DNA of 64,000 nt from Desulfobacterales bacterium (GCA_021737275.1 JAIPEE010000019.1:1-64000); one strand, 5' to 3'. Counted from the stretch's first letter, positions 10,607 to 21,492 are shown. Notes: a model not told the origin generated them from the letters alone. Numbers and translations: made by a program.

Positions 10607-11368
10607 TCAGAAGCTGACGGTGACAGCCGCATAAGGCCCTGAAATATCAAAATCAACCAGCACATCATCTTCGTCAAAATCAACTATAATTGTCCGGTAA
10701 CCGGCATGAATATCCAGAAACGGAAAAGGTGTCAGAGAAAGCTCCAGCATTCCGTCATATGCGGAATCGCCACTGTAGGAAATACCGGTTAAAAGAGCTC
10801 TTGCTTCCAGAAAATCTTTAAGGATCCCGATATGAAGGTTTGCACCGACCATCGGCAGCGGCAGTGTAAAATCTTCCTGTTCGGAAATTGTGGAGGAGAC
10901 AACAGATGCCGAACCGTCAAAAATGGTAACACGGCCAACAAGGCCCAGTGAAAAACCGGCCAACCAGTTTTCAAGATCAATAAGGTCATATCGGTACATA
11001 AAATCATATGAATCAAATGAAAGTTCTGAAACAATATCATCATTTGCACTATATGTCCGGCCCTTAAAATTGATACTCCTTGTCAGGGTATTATCGCCAT
11101 CAAATTCAAGAGAATAATAAGTAAAGCTTAAATGATGGTTGCCCAGACCTGCAAATGCTTCAAGCATGGGGAAGTTATCATCATCCATCCCGAGATCATC
11201 TTCAATGTCAAGCATGGTACCGGTAATGCCGGCTTCATCAACCCTCAGGCTGCCATCCAGTGATGGGAACCAGTAGTAGCCGCGAACACCCAATTCAGCA
11301 GCAGAAGCAGGCAGCGCCAGCCCAATTATAAAAGTAACACAAGTAATAAGTAAAAGTAATTTCTTCAA
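10607..11368 (-). CDS. Predicted outer-membrane beta-barrel protein
   Basis: Signal peptide; alternating amphipathic strands; C-terminal aromatic (AAVTVSF). Confidence 0.6.
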   Translation of the reverse strand: MKKLLLLITCVTFIIGLALPASAAELGVRGYYWFPSLDGSLRVDEAGITGTMLDIEDDLGMDDDNFPMLEAFAGLGNHHLSFTYYSLEFDGDNTLTRSINFKGRTYSANDDIVSELSFDSYDFMYRYDLIDLENWLAGFSLGLVGRVTIFDGSASVVSSTISEQEDFTLPLPMVGANLHIGILKDFLEARALLTGISYSGDSAYDGMLELSLTPFPFLDIHAGYRTIIVDFDEDDVLVDFDISGPYAAVTVSF

Positions 11369-11391
11369 GCCGAACCTCCTTTAAAAAAATA

Positions 11392-13401
11392 TTAGCGGTT
11401 GAGCAGGCCCATTGCCTTTTTAACAATATTATCAGCATTAAATCCATATTTATCCAGAACTGTGCCGCCCGGTGCTGATGCACCGAATGTTGTAATGCCG
11501 ATAATATCACCGCAGGCGCCCACATATTTTTGCCAACCCAGCGGAATACCGGCTTCAACTGCAAGTCGCTTTTTAACCGCAGAGGGAAGTATCTTCTCTT
11601 TATATTCCGAAGATGCCGCTTCAAAAAGCTCCCAGCTTGGCATACTGACAACCCGGGCCTTCACACCCTTTTCAGCCAGTTTTTCCTTTGCAGAAATGGT
11701 AATTCCCATTTCAGACCCGGTGGCAATGAGAATGACATCAGGTGTTCCGGATACATCGGAAACAATATAGGCGCCTTTTGGCAGGCCGGCTGTCATGCCG
11801 CTTTTTTGCTTATTAATGATCGGCAGTTTCTGGCGGCTCAGGATCAGGGCAACCGGGCCATTTTTGACCTGCAGGGCCTGTTTCCATGCTTCTGCTGTTT
11901 CATTGGCATCGGCCGGTCTTATAACGGTAAGGCCCGGAATCATTCTGAGGCTTGTTATATGCTCAATCGGCTGATGGGTTGGTCCGTCTTCACCGACAGC
12001 GACACTGTCATGGGTAAATACGTATATAACCGGCTGTTTCATCAATGAAGCAAGGCGGATTGACGGACGCATATAATCAGCAAATACCAGAAATGTACCA
12101 CCATAAGGTCTTAGGCCCTTGTGAAGCGAGATACCGGACAGGATTGCACCCATAGCATGTTCCCTTACGCCAAAACGGATATTCCGGCCATCATAGTTAT
12201 CTTTCTGAAAATCATGAGATGAATTAATAATGGTTTTGTTTGACGGTGCAAGGTCCGCAGAACCGCCAAAAAGTGTCGGGATTTTATCAGCCAGTGCATT
12301 CAAGACTTTACCTGAAGCCGCGCGGGTTGCGATGGCACTGTCATCTGATGAAAATACCGGGACATCAGCATCCCAGTCTTCGGGCAGGTCGCCGGCCATA
12401 GCCATTGTCCACGATTTAGCCGGATCAGGATTTTGGGCAGCATAATTCTCAAACAGTTTTTGCCACTTTTCTTCAGCAGCCTTTCCATTATCTACACATT
12501 TTCTGTAAACAGCCAGCGCTTCATCAGGGACCAGAAATTGTGCACCTTCAGGCCATCCAAGATTTTTCTTGGTCAGAACGATTTCATCTTCACCAAGCGG
12601 TGCACCGTGAGCATCAGCAGTATCCTGTTTATTCGGACTGCCGTAAGCAATACTGGTTCTCAGTGCAATGAGTGACGGTTTGCCCGTTACTTCCATGGCA
12701 GCCTCAAAGGCTTTTTCAATGGCATCCAGATCATTTCCGTCTTCAACGGCCACCACATGCCAGCCATAAGCTTTAAAGCGAAGCTGAACATCTTCGGTAA
12801 AAGCGATATCCGTTCCGCCCTCAATGGAAATTTTATTATCATCATAAGTTACAATCAGTTTTCCAAGGCCCAGATGGCCGGCCATCGATGCCGCTTCTGA
12901 TGTAATACCTTCCATCAGATCGCCGTCGCCACAGAAAACATATGTATAATGGTCAACAATATCAAAACCCGGTTTATTATATTGAGAGGCAAGGTGCCTT
13001 TCTGCCATCGCCATGCCGACAGCACTGGAAAAACCTTGTCCCAAAGGACCGGTTGTCATCTCTACACCGGCTGTATGGGCATATTCCGGATGTCCGGGTG
13101 TTTTGCTGCCCCATTGCCTGAAATTCTTTATCTCATCCAGTGATAGATCGTATCCGGTAAGGTGAAGCAGGCTATAGAGAAGCATGGAAGCGTGGCCACC
13201 GGAAAGAATAAACCGGTCACGGTCATACCAGTCCGGATTGGAAGGGTTATGATTCAGAATACGGGTCCATAATACATAGGCCGCAGGCGCAAGCCCCATG
13301 GGGGCACCGGGATGTCCCGAATTGGCTGCCTGAATAGCATCCATCGCAAGTGTTCGAATCGTGTTGACGCAAAGTGAATCGACCGACTGTTTTTCAGTCA
13401 T
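11392..13401 (-). CDS. tkt: Transketolase
   Basis: [45 protein letters not shown]; start reassigned to [11 protein letters not shown] with an upstream AAGGAG. Confidence 0.95.
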   Translation of the reverse strand: MTEKQSVDSLCVNTIRTLAMDAIQAANSGHPGAPMGLAPAAYVLWTRILNHNPSNPDWYDRDRFILSGGHASMLLYSLLHLTGYDLSLDEIKNFRQWGSKTPGHPEYAHTAGVEMTTGPLGQGFSSAVGMAMAERHLASQYNKPGFDIVDHYTYVFCGDGDLMEGITSEAASMAGHLGLGKLIVTYDDNKISIEGGTDIAFTEDVQLRFKAYGWHVVAVEDGNDLDAIEKAFEAAMEVTGKPSLIALRTSIAYGSPNKQDTADAHGAPLGEDEIVLTKKNLGWPEGAQFLVPDEALAVYRKCVDNGKAAEEKWQKLFENYAAQNPDPAKSWTMAMAGDLPEDWDADVPVFSSDDSAIATRAASGKVLNALADKIPTLFGGSADLAPSNKTIINSSHDFQKDNYDGRNIRFGVREHAMGAILSGISLHKGLRPYGGTFLVFADYMRPSIRLASLMKQPVIYVFTHDSVAVGEDGPTHQPIEHITSLRMIPGLTVIRPADANETAEAWKQALQVKNGPVALILSRQKLPIINKQKSGMTAGLPKGAYIVSDVSGTPDVILIATGSEMGITISAKEKLAEKGVKARVVSMPSWELFEAASSEYKEKILPSAVKKRLAVEAGIPLGWQKYVGACGDIIGITTFGASAPGGTVLDKYGFNADNIVKKAMGLLNR

Positions 13402-13561
13402 GATATTTTTCTCCTTTAAAAAATCTTTAGCGCCGGATACAATTAATATGGACGCTATAAAAAGTATTTGGAGGGCTTGATACAATGGATTTTAATTATA
13501 ATCAAGAATTTTGACATTTAATACGCTAAAATATTGTAATTGTTAGATTAGTGCCAAAAAC

Positions 13562-14431
13562 CTACAGGCCGCGCAACCATTCCGGCCGGAGGCTCACACG
13601 CCCTGACAGTGCCGCATCTATCAGGTCCAGTGTTTTTTCTCTGTCTTTGGGAAGACGCGCCTTGATGGGCAGATAGTTGGAGGCATGGTTGGCATAAAAC
13701 AGCCCCCGGGAAAGGTTTGTTCCGGCAATCATTTCGCGCAGCTCCCTCAACATACCCTCAGGATCGGGCAGATTGAATTTCCCCGCTTCATAATCATCAT
13801 AAAGCGGCGTTCCCGGCACAAGCATCACACTGAGCGCACCAACATAATCCGGATCAATTGCCGAAAGGACGCCGGCGGTTTCTTTTGCATGAATAGTCGA
13901 TCTTTCAGTTCCTGCGATACCAAGGAGCACTGTCAGCCAGAGTTTCATACCGGCAGCCTTAATTTTTCTGCCCATATCAATCATCTGCTTTGAATCGACA
14001 CCTTTTTTCACATTTGATAAGGTTTCATCATCTCCGGTTTCAAGGCCCATATAAACCATACCAAGACCATGTTGTTTTAATATATCAAGCTCTTCGGACG
14101 TTTTCATTTTAATGCTTTTGGCATTGGCATAAATCCCGACCCGGTTGATCCACGGCAGTTGTTTTTCAATTTCCACAAGAATATTTAAAAGGCGTTTCTG
14201 GGGAATAATCAGCGCATCTCCATCACAGAGAAACAATCGACGGTGGTCTTGATAGTGCTTTGCCGCATAAGCGATATCCGCCATAATCTGTTCGTCAGAT
14301 TTGATGGCAAACCGCTTACGCTTATAAGCCCCGCAGAAGGTACACTTGTTGTGAGAACACCCTACTGTAACCTGAAGCAGGATGCTTTGCGCCTCACTCG
14401 GCGGTCTGATTATATTTCCGTCATAATGCAT
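13562..14431 (-). CDS. Radical SAM protein
   Basis: VGCSHNKCTFCGAYKRKRF = CxxxCxxC cluster with typical radical SAM context (YMGLETGDDETL). Confidence 0.85.
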   Translation of the reverse strand: MHYDGNIIRPPSEAQSILLQVTVGCSHNKCTFCGAYKRKRFAIKSDEQIMADIAYAAKHYQDHRRLFLCDGDALIIPQKRLLNILVEIEKQLPWINRVGIYANAKSIKMKTSEELDILKQHGLGMVYMGLETGDDETLSNVKKGVDSKQMIDMGRKIKAAGMKLWLTVLLGIAGTERSTIHAKETAGVLSAIDPDYVGALSVMLVPGTPLYDDYEAGKFNLPDPEGMLRELREMIAGTNLSRGLFYANHASNYLPIKARLPKDREKTLDLIDAALSGRVSLRPEWLRGL

Positions 14432-14660
14432 TTATGCTCCCATATTTTATTTCATCACTTTCGCAGAATCTATCATCAGAATTCAATAAAGTAAATTATG
14501 ACTTTAAAATATTAACACCATTTGAACTTTTCTTAATCATAGGTATGAGCCTATAGCGTCGGTTTTAAAACCGTATTAAAGATACCATACTTGACACTTC
14601 CCCTCTATTTTCATATGTTGCGGAAGGTTTTTTAACACCTCAATTCAAGGAGATTAATCT

Positions 14661-16241
14661 ATGCACGTTACCTTTTACGGCGCTATTCGCGAAGTTACCG
14701 GCTCCATGCACGTTCTATCAACTGAAACCGACAGAATCCTTTTTGACTGCGGTATGTACCAGGGCCGCCGTAAGGAGGCCAATGAAAAAAATAAAAAATT
14801 TCCAATTGAACCCAAAAGCATAACCAACATGGTGCTTTCCCATGCCCATATTGATCATTCAGGACGTATACCCGTGCTGACCAAAAAGAATTTTCCGGGC
14901 AGAATTTTCTGTACCCGTGCTACGGCGGATGCCAGTGAATATCTGTTGCTGGATTCTGCACATATTCAGGAATCTGACGCTGAATACCTGAACTATAAAA
15001 AAGTTCGTCATACCCTTTCTCAGGCCGGCACGACTGTTAATGGAAAGGTAATCAGTAAACGTGATCTTAAAGATATAAAGGGTCTTCTAAAGCGAAACAG
15101 CTACAGACTGAATTCCGATAAAATTAATGAATTCATTGAGGAGTACGATGTTGACGCTGTCCGTCCCCTTTACACTCAGGAAGATGCGGAAGACGCCCTG
15201 ACACAGTTTGACGGTTACCCTTATCAGCATCCTGTTTCCATTGGCAAGAATATGACCTGTACGTTTTATGATGCAGGGCATATTCTAGGATCTGCCATCA
15301 GCATCGTAAAAGTTAAGGAAAACGGCAGGGAATATAAAATCGGTTATACAGGTGATATCGGACGTTTTGACAAACCGATTCTAAAAAATCCGACGCTTAA
15401 TTTTGCCGAAGAAGATCGGGATCTTGATTTCCTTATCATGGAAAGTACTTACGGAAACCGCCTTCATGAACCTACGGCTGATCTGAAGAACAAGCTCCAT
15501 GACGTTGTTGAGGAAACTGTTGCGCGCGGCGGTACGATAATCATACCGTCCTTTGCATACGGCAGGACCCAGGAGCTTGTCTATGTAATGCATGAGCTTT
15601 ATAATGGCAGTGATATACCGAAAATTCCGGTTTATGTAGACAGCCCGCTGGCGACCAAATTGACAAAGGTTTTTGGTGAACACCCGGAAGTATACGATAA
15701 AGAGACACATGAAACATTTCTAAACCATGGATTGAACCCCTTCTCCTTCAAACAGATCAATTTTGTTAGCTCTGTTGAAGAGTCCATGGCGCTAATGCGT
15801 GATGAAAGGCCCAAAGTCGTCATCTCAGCCTCGGGTATGTGTGAGGCCGGGCGCATTCTTCATCACCTGCGTTGCAAAATTCATAATGAAAAGAATACCA
15901 TACTGATAGTAGGGTTTATGGCCCAGCATACCCTTGGCCGCCGGATCCTTGAAGAAGGCCGTGCATATGAAAAAGCCGGCCGGGTAGGCGATGCGCCCAT
16001 CATGAAAATCATGGGTAAGGAATATCCTCTCAAAGCCCATGTTGTAAAACTTGGCGGCTTCAGTGCCCATGCGGACAAAAATGAAATGCTTCATTTCCTT
16101 AAAGATTCAAATCTTAATATCAAGAAGATTGCCATTGTTCATGGTGAAGAGGATCAGTCCCTTTCGTTTGCAGAAACACTAAATACGGAAGGGTTTGACG
16201 CGTTTGTTCCAACAGAAGGAGAAACAATGGAAATTAATTGA
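14661..16241 (+). CDS. MBL-fold/beta-CASP RNA metallo-hydrolase
   Basis: SHAHIDHSGRIP metal motif; beta-CASP motifs VISASGMCEAGRILHHL and GGFSAHADKNEM. Confidence 0.9.
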   Translation: MHVTFYGAIREVTGSMHVLSTETDRILFDCGMYQGRRKEANEKNKKFPIEPKSITNMVLSHAHIDHSGRIPVLTKKNFPGRIFCTRATADASEYLLLDSAHIQESDAEYLNYKKVRHTLSQAGTTVNGKVISKRDLKDIKGLLKRNSYRLNSDKINEFIEEYDVDAVRPLYTQEDAEDALTQFDGYPYQHPVSIGKNMTCTFYDAGHILGSAISIVKVKENGREYKIGYTGDIGRFDKPILKNPTLNFAEEDRDLDFLIMESTYGNRLHEPTADLKNKLHDVVEETVARGGTIIIPSFAYGRTQELVYVMHELYNGSDIPKIPVYVDSPLATKLTKVFGEHPEVYDKETHETFLNHGLNPFSFKQINFVSSVEESMALMRDERPKVVISASGMCEAGRILHHLRCKIHNEKNTILIVGFMAQHTLGRRILEEGRAYEKAGRVGDAPIMKIMGKEYPLKAHVVKLGGFSAHADKNEMLHFLKDSNLNIKKIAIVHGEEDQSLSFAETLNTEGFDAFVPTEGETMEIN

Positions 16242-16950
16242 GTTCAAACCGTATCGGCACATAAACCCGGGTTTCAATCGGGATATTTCCCCGTTGCCCG
16301 GGTTCAAACAGCCACCGCTTGACCGTTTTCAGAGCGGCCTGATCCAAAACACGGTGTCCGCTTGAAGTATGAACTTTCATGTCGGAAGGACGACCCTTAA
16401 CGTCCACCAGAACATCAAGAACAACCACGCCCTGATAGCCTCTTTTTCTGGCCGGCTGAGGATATTCGGGCTTTGGATTACTGATGTAAAGTGGTGTTGC
16501 CTCTTTAATGACTGCCTGTGAGTTAATAACATCAACAGCTTCAACCGGCTCTGAAAAAGATTCCGCTTCAGCCTGAATCTGTGGTTCGGATTGATCCGGT
16601 TTAGCTTCAGGCTCAGAAACCTTTTTATCTTCAACTGCCTCCTGCACCATTACCGGCTCAACAGGTTTTTTTTCAGGCTCCTCTTTTTTTACAGTTTCAT
16701 CAGGCTTTGGGATCTCTATTGGCTCCGGCTTTTTTACCGGTTTTTTCTCAATTTTTTTTTCAATCGGCACCGCCGGTTTTTGAATGACAGCCTGTTTTGG
16801 TTTATCCGGTTTTTTATATACCATGGTAACCGATACCGGTTGGGGGGTGAGCCGGACCGGTTTTATTTTACCGCCCCAGTCCGGGTTCAGTAACAGCAAT
16901 ACAGCATGCAGCAACAGTGCTAAAATAATGGCAGACCCCAGGCGTTTCAT
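16234..16950 (-). CDS. tonB: TonB energy-transducing protein
   Basis: N-terminal TM, Pro/Lys-rich linker, C-terminal YPQPARKRGYQGVVVLDVLVDVKGRP...VKRWLFEPG TonB_C domain. Confidence 0.9.
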   Translation of the reverse strand: MKRLGSAIILALLLHAVLLLLNPDWGGKIKPVRLTPQPVSVTMVYKKPDKPKQAVIQKPAVPIEKKIEKKPVKKPEPIEIPKPDETVKKEEPEKKPVEPVMVQEAVEDKKVSEPEAKPDQSEPQIQAEAESFSEPVEAVDVINSQAVIKEATPLYISNPKPEYPQPARKRGYQGVVVLDVLVDVKGRPSDMKVHTSSGHRVLDQAALKTVKRWLFEPGQRGNIPIETRVYVPIRFELN

Positions 16951-16955
16951 TGGTC

Positions 16956-17357
16956 TTATTCGGCCTCTGCCTGCATGGAGATTCTTGAAATACCGGCCTT
17001 TCGGATCTCATCCATAACCTGAAAAAGTGTCTGGTAGGGCAAGTCACGGTCACCGAATAAAAGCACGCCGGGGTCATCGGAGCCCGAGGCTCTTTGCTGT
17101 AAAACGGAAAACAGATCAGAAAGGTCCACCTCTTCCTTTTCCACAAAAATACGTCCACCGGCTTTTACGGAAACAGATAGTTCAAGCCGTTTATCAATTT
17201 TTGCGGTATCAGAAGTCGGAAGTACAACCGTAATGCCCCGGTGAACAGCCATGGACAGCATAGAGTAGATAAAGAAAACAAGCAGCAGAAAAACGATGTC
17301 TATAAGCGGCAGCATCTCAATGCGAACTTTTCTGCCTCTCTTCATATTGACCTTCAT
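16956..17357 (-). CDS. exbD: ExbD/TolR biopolymer transport protein
   Basis: MLPLIDIVFLLLVFFIYSML single TM with conserved Asp; adjacent to tonB and exbB. Confidence 0.9.
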   Translation of the reverse strand: MKVNMKRGRKVRIEMLPLIDIVFLLLVFFIYSMLSMAVHRGITVVLPTSDTAKIDKRLELSVSVKAGGRIFVEKEEVDLSDLFSVLQQRASGSDDPGVLLFGDRDLPYQTLFQVMDEIRKAGISRISMQAEAE

Positions 17358-17359
17358 TT

Positions 17360-17986
17360 TTAAACAGCTCCCTCCCCATTTTCATTGCTGACCAATTTTT
17401 CATATACAATTTCAAGACTGGTTGCATATTTTTCAACAGCAAGGCCGGCAGATTCAACTCGTGAGTTAAAATAGTTAAACGGAAACACACTTAATATGGC
17501 AATGCCCAGCCCGGAAGCTGTTGTAATCAGAGCCTGTGCAATGCCGACAGTAACCGTTTCAGGTTGCTCAATTCCTGATACGCCCAGCATTTCAAAGGAC
17601 ATAATAATGCCGATAACGGTGCCAAAGATACCCAGCAGCGGCGCAACGGTGATCATGGTATCAATGACATTCATATACCGCTGCATTCGCCTGATCTCTT
17701 CGGCTGCAGCGGCCTCCATTGCTTTGGCCATGGAGAACTCCCTGTGAAGGATACCGCTGATCAAAATTTTAACAATATAATCCTGGGATCCTTTGGTTTT
17801 CCGGCGAATTTCTTCCCATGAACCTGAACGACTGAGATCCATTACCTCATCCACCAGTTTTTGGTTCCGCTGCGAACCCAGCCGAACCCAGAACATTATC
17901 CGCTCGATAATAACGGCCACTACAATAATGGAACAGATCAGCAGGGGATACATAACCGGTCCGCCGCTTAAAAATATATTCAACAT
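17360..17986 (-). CDS. exbB: MotA/TolQ/ExbB proton channel protein
   Basis: APLLGIFGTVIGIIMSFEML...AQALITTASGLGIAI signature. Confidence 0.9.
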   Translation of the reverse strand: MLNIFLSGGPVMYPLLICSIIVVAVIIERIMFWVRLGSQRNQKLVDEVMDLSRSGSWEEIRRKTKGSQDYIVKILISGILHREFSMAKAMEAAAAEEIRRMQRYMNVIDTMITVAPLLGIFGTVIGIIMSFEMLGVSGIEQPETVTVGIAQALITTASGLGIAILSVFPFNYFNSRVESAGLAVEKYATSLEIVYEKLVSNENGEGAV

Positions 17987-18042
17987 AATACGCGTCTCTC
18001 TTTCATACTTTTACATCAAAATATGGATGTAAGCCTACCCAT

Positions 18043-18846
18043 TTATCCACCGGTTTTTGCGAATTTTTCCGGGACCAGCGTAATTCTGGGATATTCTCCC
18101 AGGGGGCTTTGGTCAACCAGCAGCCGGCATCCATAAGTCTCTTCCAGTATTTCATAGTTTATTACATCGGCCGGTTTTCCTTTTTTTACAATCCGGCCTT
18201 CTTTTAAAAGAAGTAATCCGTCGCCATACATGGCTGCCATGTTGATATCATGGGAAACCATAATGATCGTAATATCTTTTTCTTTCTTTAACTGCTCCAT
18301 CAGATCCATGACGCGCAACTGGTGGGCCAGATCCAGGGCAGACGTGGGTTCATCCAGTAAAATGATCTTCGGCTCCTGGCAGATGGCCCGGGCAATAAAG
18401 ACCCGCTGACGTTCTCCGCCGCTCAGTTGAGAAATTTTTCGATCCGCAAGGTGGCCGACTTCTGTAAATTTCATGGCCTGGCTGGCAATATCAATATCAT
18501 GTTTCTGATCCAGCCCCAACACACCCATATGGGGTGACCGCCCCATCAGCACCACCTCGGTAACTGTAAAAGGAAAATCAGACATTACATTCTGAGAAAC
18601 CATGGCCATTTTCCGGGCAAGATCCTTTCGTGAAAAGTGATGCATCGGCTTGTCCAGTATTGTTACACCATTTCCAGGCACTTTTTCCATGCCGGACATG
18701 CACTTCAACAACGTTGTCTTTCCGGAACCATTGGGGCCGATGATAACAAAAAAGCTGCCCTCGGGAACAGAAAATGTTACATCTGTAAGGACGCTTACAT
18801 TTCCGTATGCATGATTTAAGTTATTTACTTCAATCGCTTTTTTCAT
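18043..18846 (-). CDS. btuD: Corrinoid/Fe-siderophore-family ABC transporter ATP-binding protein
   Basis: Walker A GPNGSGKTT, signature LSGGERQRVFIAR, Walker B IILLDEPTSALD; operon context with riboswitch. Confidence 0.9.
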   Translation of the reverse strand: MKKAIEVNNLNHAYGNVSVLTDVTFSVPEGSFFVIIGPNGSGKTTLLKCMSGMEKVPGNGVTILDKPMHHFSRKDLARKMAMVSQNVMSDFPFTVTEVVLMGRSPHMGVLGLDQKHDIDIASQAMKFTEVGHLADRKISQLSGGERQRVFIARAICQEPKIILLDEPTSALDLAHQLRVMDLMEQLKKEKDITIIMVSHDINMAAMYGDGLLLLKEGRIVKKGKPADVINYEILEETYGCRLLVDQSPLGEYPRITLVPEKFAKTGG

Positions 18847-19853
18847 TGTTTCGACTTCATCAGCAGATAAATAAACAGCGGCACGCCTATCATCGCTGTA
18901 ATGACACCCACCGGCAATTCTCCATGGCGGGACAGAACACGCGCCAGCAGATCACATAAAACCATATAGGATGCGCCACCCAGTATACAGGCCGGCACCA
19001 GAACACGATGATCCGGTCCGAATATCATTCTCAGCATATGCGGTATAATTAACCCCACAAAACCCAAAAGCCCGCACTGAGATACGGTGGCACTAACCAT
19101 AAAGGAGGTTACAATCAGGAGCGTATAGGTTACAACCTTGATATGAACGCCCATACTCATGGCCATCTCACTGCCCATCAAAAGCAGGTTCATGTCATGG
19201 GACAACCGGAACATAAGAATAAAGCAGGGAATCAGCATGGCCGACAATATGCCGACCTGATCCATACCCGCCATGGAAAGATCTCCCATCAGCCAGAAAA
19301 TAATATTGTGAAGGCGCGAGTCCTGAACAAGAGAGACCATGAACATAATGACAGCAGAACAGAAGGCATTGATCATGACACCGGCCAGCAGAAGGGAATC
19401 CTTTTTTAAAACTGAAGCTCCGGAAGACATCATCAGAACAAGAAACAGGGTTCCCATACTTCCTAAAAAAGCGGTAAAGCTTACACCCGGAAAATTGGAC
19501 AACCCCAATAAAATACCCAGAATAGCACCAATGGCTGAACCGCCTGAAACACCTAGAATATAGGGCTCTGCAAGTGGGTTTCTCAAAAGAGCCTGAAATA
19601 CCAAGCCACCAAGGGACAACGTCGCCCCAACAAGAGCTGCCAGTAATGCACGGGGAAACCGGAGGTCCCAAATTATTGTTTTGAGCATACTGTCGGAAGT
19701 ATCTCCGCCCAGCAGTGCCTGAAAAACATTCTTCATATTACCGCCGGCCGCACCAACGGAAATCGCCAGAAAAATACTGATGATCAGTATCAACATCAGA
19801 AACAGGCTGATCAATGTCATCCGCCTGATTACATGCGGCTGCCGTACTGTCAT
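18843..19853 (-). CDS. btuC: FecCD-family ABC transporter permease (BtuC-like)
   Basis: LRFPRALLAALVGATLSLGGLVFQALLRNPLAEPYILGVSGG signature; 4-nt overlaps with both neighbours. Confidence 0.9.
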   Translation of the reverse strand: MTVRQPHVIRRMTLISLFLMLILIISIFLAISVGAAGGNMKNVFQALLGGDTSDSMLKTIIWDLRFPRALLAALVGATLSLGGLVFQALLRNPLAEPYILGVSGGSAIGAILGILLGLSNFPGVSFTAFLGSMGTLFLVLMMSSGASVLKKDSLLLAGVMINAFCSAVIMFMVSLVQDSRLHNIIFWLMGDLSMAGMDQVGILSAMLIPCFILMFRLSHDMNLLLMGSEMAMSMGVHIKVVTYTLLIVTSFMVSATVSQCGLLGFVGLIIPHMLRMIFGPDHRVLVPACILGGASYMVLCDLLARVLSRHGELPVGVITAMIGVPLFIYLLMKSKQ

Positions 19854-20755
19854 TGAACACCCCCGAAAAGTTCCGGATGAATTATTTTCGCCAGTACTTC
19901 AAGGCCGTCCACCAGCCGTGGTGTGGCGCGGTCAAAAAAATCAGAATTCACAAGATGAATCCGGTTATTTTTAATGGCAGGCATATCCGGCCAGCGTTGC
20001 CACTCGGCCTTTACCTGTTCAAATGCACCGCCCCTGGCCATTGATGTGATAATAAATATTTCGGGCGCCAGCCTCAGTACCTGCTCCCTGCTGTATCGCG
20101 GGTAGGCAATCGGTCCTGCGGTTAAATTATAGCCACCTGCCATTGTAATTAACTCATGAATAAAGGTATCATTTCCTATCGCAACAATCGGGGCAATGCC
20201 GATCTGGAAAAAGACCTTGGGTCGCGTGCTTGAACCACTAACAGCTGTTTTTACCTGGCTGATTCGAGCCTGCATATCATCTACCAGTTTTTTTGCATTG
20301 TCACTGGTATCCAGAACATCCCCTATTTCAATAATGGATGTCATCACCGCTTCTAAATCTCTCGGATCCACTGCATAAACCGGGATATCCAGCTTCTCCA
20401 GAAAACTGACAACCTCAATGGGATTGCCATCCTTAACGGCAATACAAAGATCCGGTTTCAGGGCGACAATCTTTTCAATATTCAGATGAACGTAAGATCC
20501 TACTTTGGGAAGTTTTTGTGCTTCAGAAGGAAAATCACTGAACATGGTAACACCCACCAGTCGATGGCTTTGTTCCAGAGCAAAAATGACTTCTGTAATA
20601 CTGGGCGCCAGCGAAATAATGCGTTTTGCATGCACAGGAATGCGAACTGTTCTGCCCAGATGGTCGGTCACAGTTTTAGTATCTGCGCTCAAAACCCCCG
20701 GAAGGTATAAAACCAGATATAATAACAGTACAATTTTTTGAAACCGTTTTCTCAT
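19850..20755 (-). CDS. btuF: Corrinoid ABC transporter substrate-binding protein (BtuF-like)
   Basis: Signal peptide; VTDHLGRTVRIPVHAKRIISLAPSITEVIFALEQSHRLVGVT; directly downstream of a cobalamin riboswitch. Confidence 0.9.
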   Translation of the reverse strand: MRKRFQKIVLLLYLVLYLPGVLSADTKTVTDHLGRTVRIPVHAKRIISLAPSITEVIFALEQSHRLVGVTMFSDFPSEAQKLPKVGSYVHLNIEKIVALKPDLCIAVKDGNPIEVVSFLEKLDIPVYAVDPRDLEAVMTSIIEIGDVLDTSDNAKKLVDDMQARISQVKTAVSGSSTRPKVFFQIGIAPIVAIGNDTFIHELITMAGGYNLTAGPIAYPRYSREQVLRLAPEIFIITSMARGGAFEQVKAEWQRWPDMPAIKNNRIHLVNSDFFDRATPRLVDGLEVLAKIIHPELFGGVQ

Positions 20756-20789
20756 AAAAAAACCCAGACCAATTTGTATCCGATCCGGG
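20756..20789 (-). terminator. Riboswitch expression-platform terminator directly before btuF
   Basis: Minus strand CCCGGATC-ggatacaaatt-GGTCTGGG-TTTTTTT immediately followed by the ATG of btuF. Confidence 0.7.
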
Positions 20790-20849
20790 GATTCCTTAAT
20801 TATATATCCTCAAATACGAAGGCAAATGATCAGCTACGCAACTTTGTCT

Positions 20850-21042
20850 TCCTGCTCAGGCAGGTCTTCTGACTCCCTTATTCTACTGACGGCCTTCCCA
20901 TTTAATCATTTGAAATAGTGGCACAAGTTTGTCAGCAAAACCCCCCGATATATATTATCAGGGTCAGGTTACAGCGGCGGGCCCGTCTCCGATTTTCACG
21001 GTGTTCCCTATTACGCCTTTTTTAAGGCACCTGAACAATTTA
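20850..21042 (-). promoter_or_regulatory. Cobalamin riboswitch controlling the btuF-btuC-btuD-exbBD-tonB operon
   Basis: Minus strand contains CAGGTGCC...AATAGGGAACACCGTGAAAATCGGAGACGGGCCCGCCGCTGTAA and B12 box AGTCAGAAGACCTGCCTG (about 20858-20876). Confidence 0.93.
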
Positions 21043-21049
21043 TTATGAT

Positions 21050-21078
21050 TTTGTATTAATTACCCGTCGGGAAGTCAA
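21050..21078 (-). promoter_or_regulatory. Candidate sigma70 promoter for the minus-strand riboswitch operon
   Basis: TTGACT - 17 nt - TACAAA just upstream of the riboswitch. Confidence 0.5.
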
Positions 21079-21185
21079 CAAAAAACATCAATTTGCTTTT
21101 CAATATAATTCACAAGCATACTGATTTTATTGATATTTTCCAAATACACCAACCATTTTTATGATTTATCCTCCTTTATTCATCC

Positions 21186-21214
21186 TTGACATCCAAAAAT
21201 GATTCTAATATGCA
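21186..21214 (+). promoter_or_regulatory. Candidate sigma70 promoter for the btuB riboswitch leader
   Basis: TTGACA - 17 nt - TATGCA just upstream of the riboswitch. Confidence 0.5.
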
Positions 21215-21224
21215 ACAGTAAAAA

Positions 21225-21410
21225 CGTTCTGGTGCTTCATTGAAGCTTAGTAGGGAACTCCGTGAAAATCGGAGACGAGCCCGTCGCTGTAATCGGGGAC
21301 GAACGTCGCATTAAAGCCACTGAACTGCCTGAGGCGGATTGGGAAGGCGCGACAAGTAGAATGATCCATAAGTCAGAAAACCTGCCTGAACGGGATAGCA
21401 TCGTATCCCA
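21225..21410 (+). promoter_or_regulatory. Cobalamin riboswitch controlling btuB
   Basis: GGTGCTTC...TAGGGAACTCCGTGAAAATCGGAGACGAGCCCGTCGCTGTAAT...GCCACTG...GGGAAGGCG...AGTCAGAAAACCTGCCTG (B12 box 21370-21388). Confidence 0.95.
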
Positions 21411-21456
21411 CGTGGACCATGGGCTACAGAATGATCAGAGGATAAAAAGGGCTTTC

Positions 21457-21492
21457 CCCGGGTCGATTGATAATCGGTCCGGGATTTTTTTT
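21457..21492 (+). terminator. Riboswitch expression-platform terminator before btuB
   Basis: CCCGGGTCGAT-tgata-ATCGGTCCGGG (11 pairs including two GU) followed by A and T8. Confidence 0.85.

Noticed and set aside
16591-16893. Phe/Tyr/Arg-rich plus-strand ORF
   Set aside because: Antisense shadow of the Pro/Lys/Glu-rich tonB linker.
18843-20755. Alternative reading of btuF-btuC-btuD as a siderophore/heme ABC transporter
   Set aside because: Family motifs alone are compatible, but the upstream cobalamin riboswitch and divergent riboswitch-controlled btuB make corrinoid transport far more likely.
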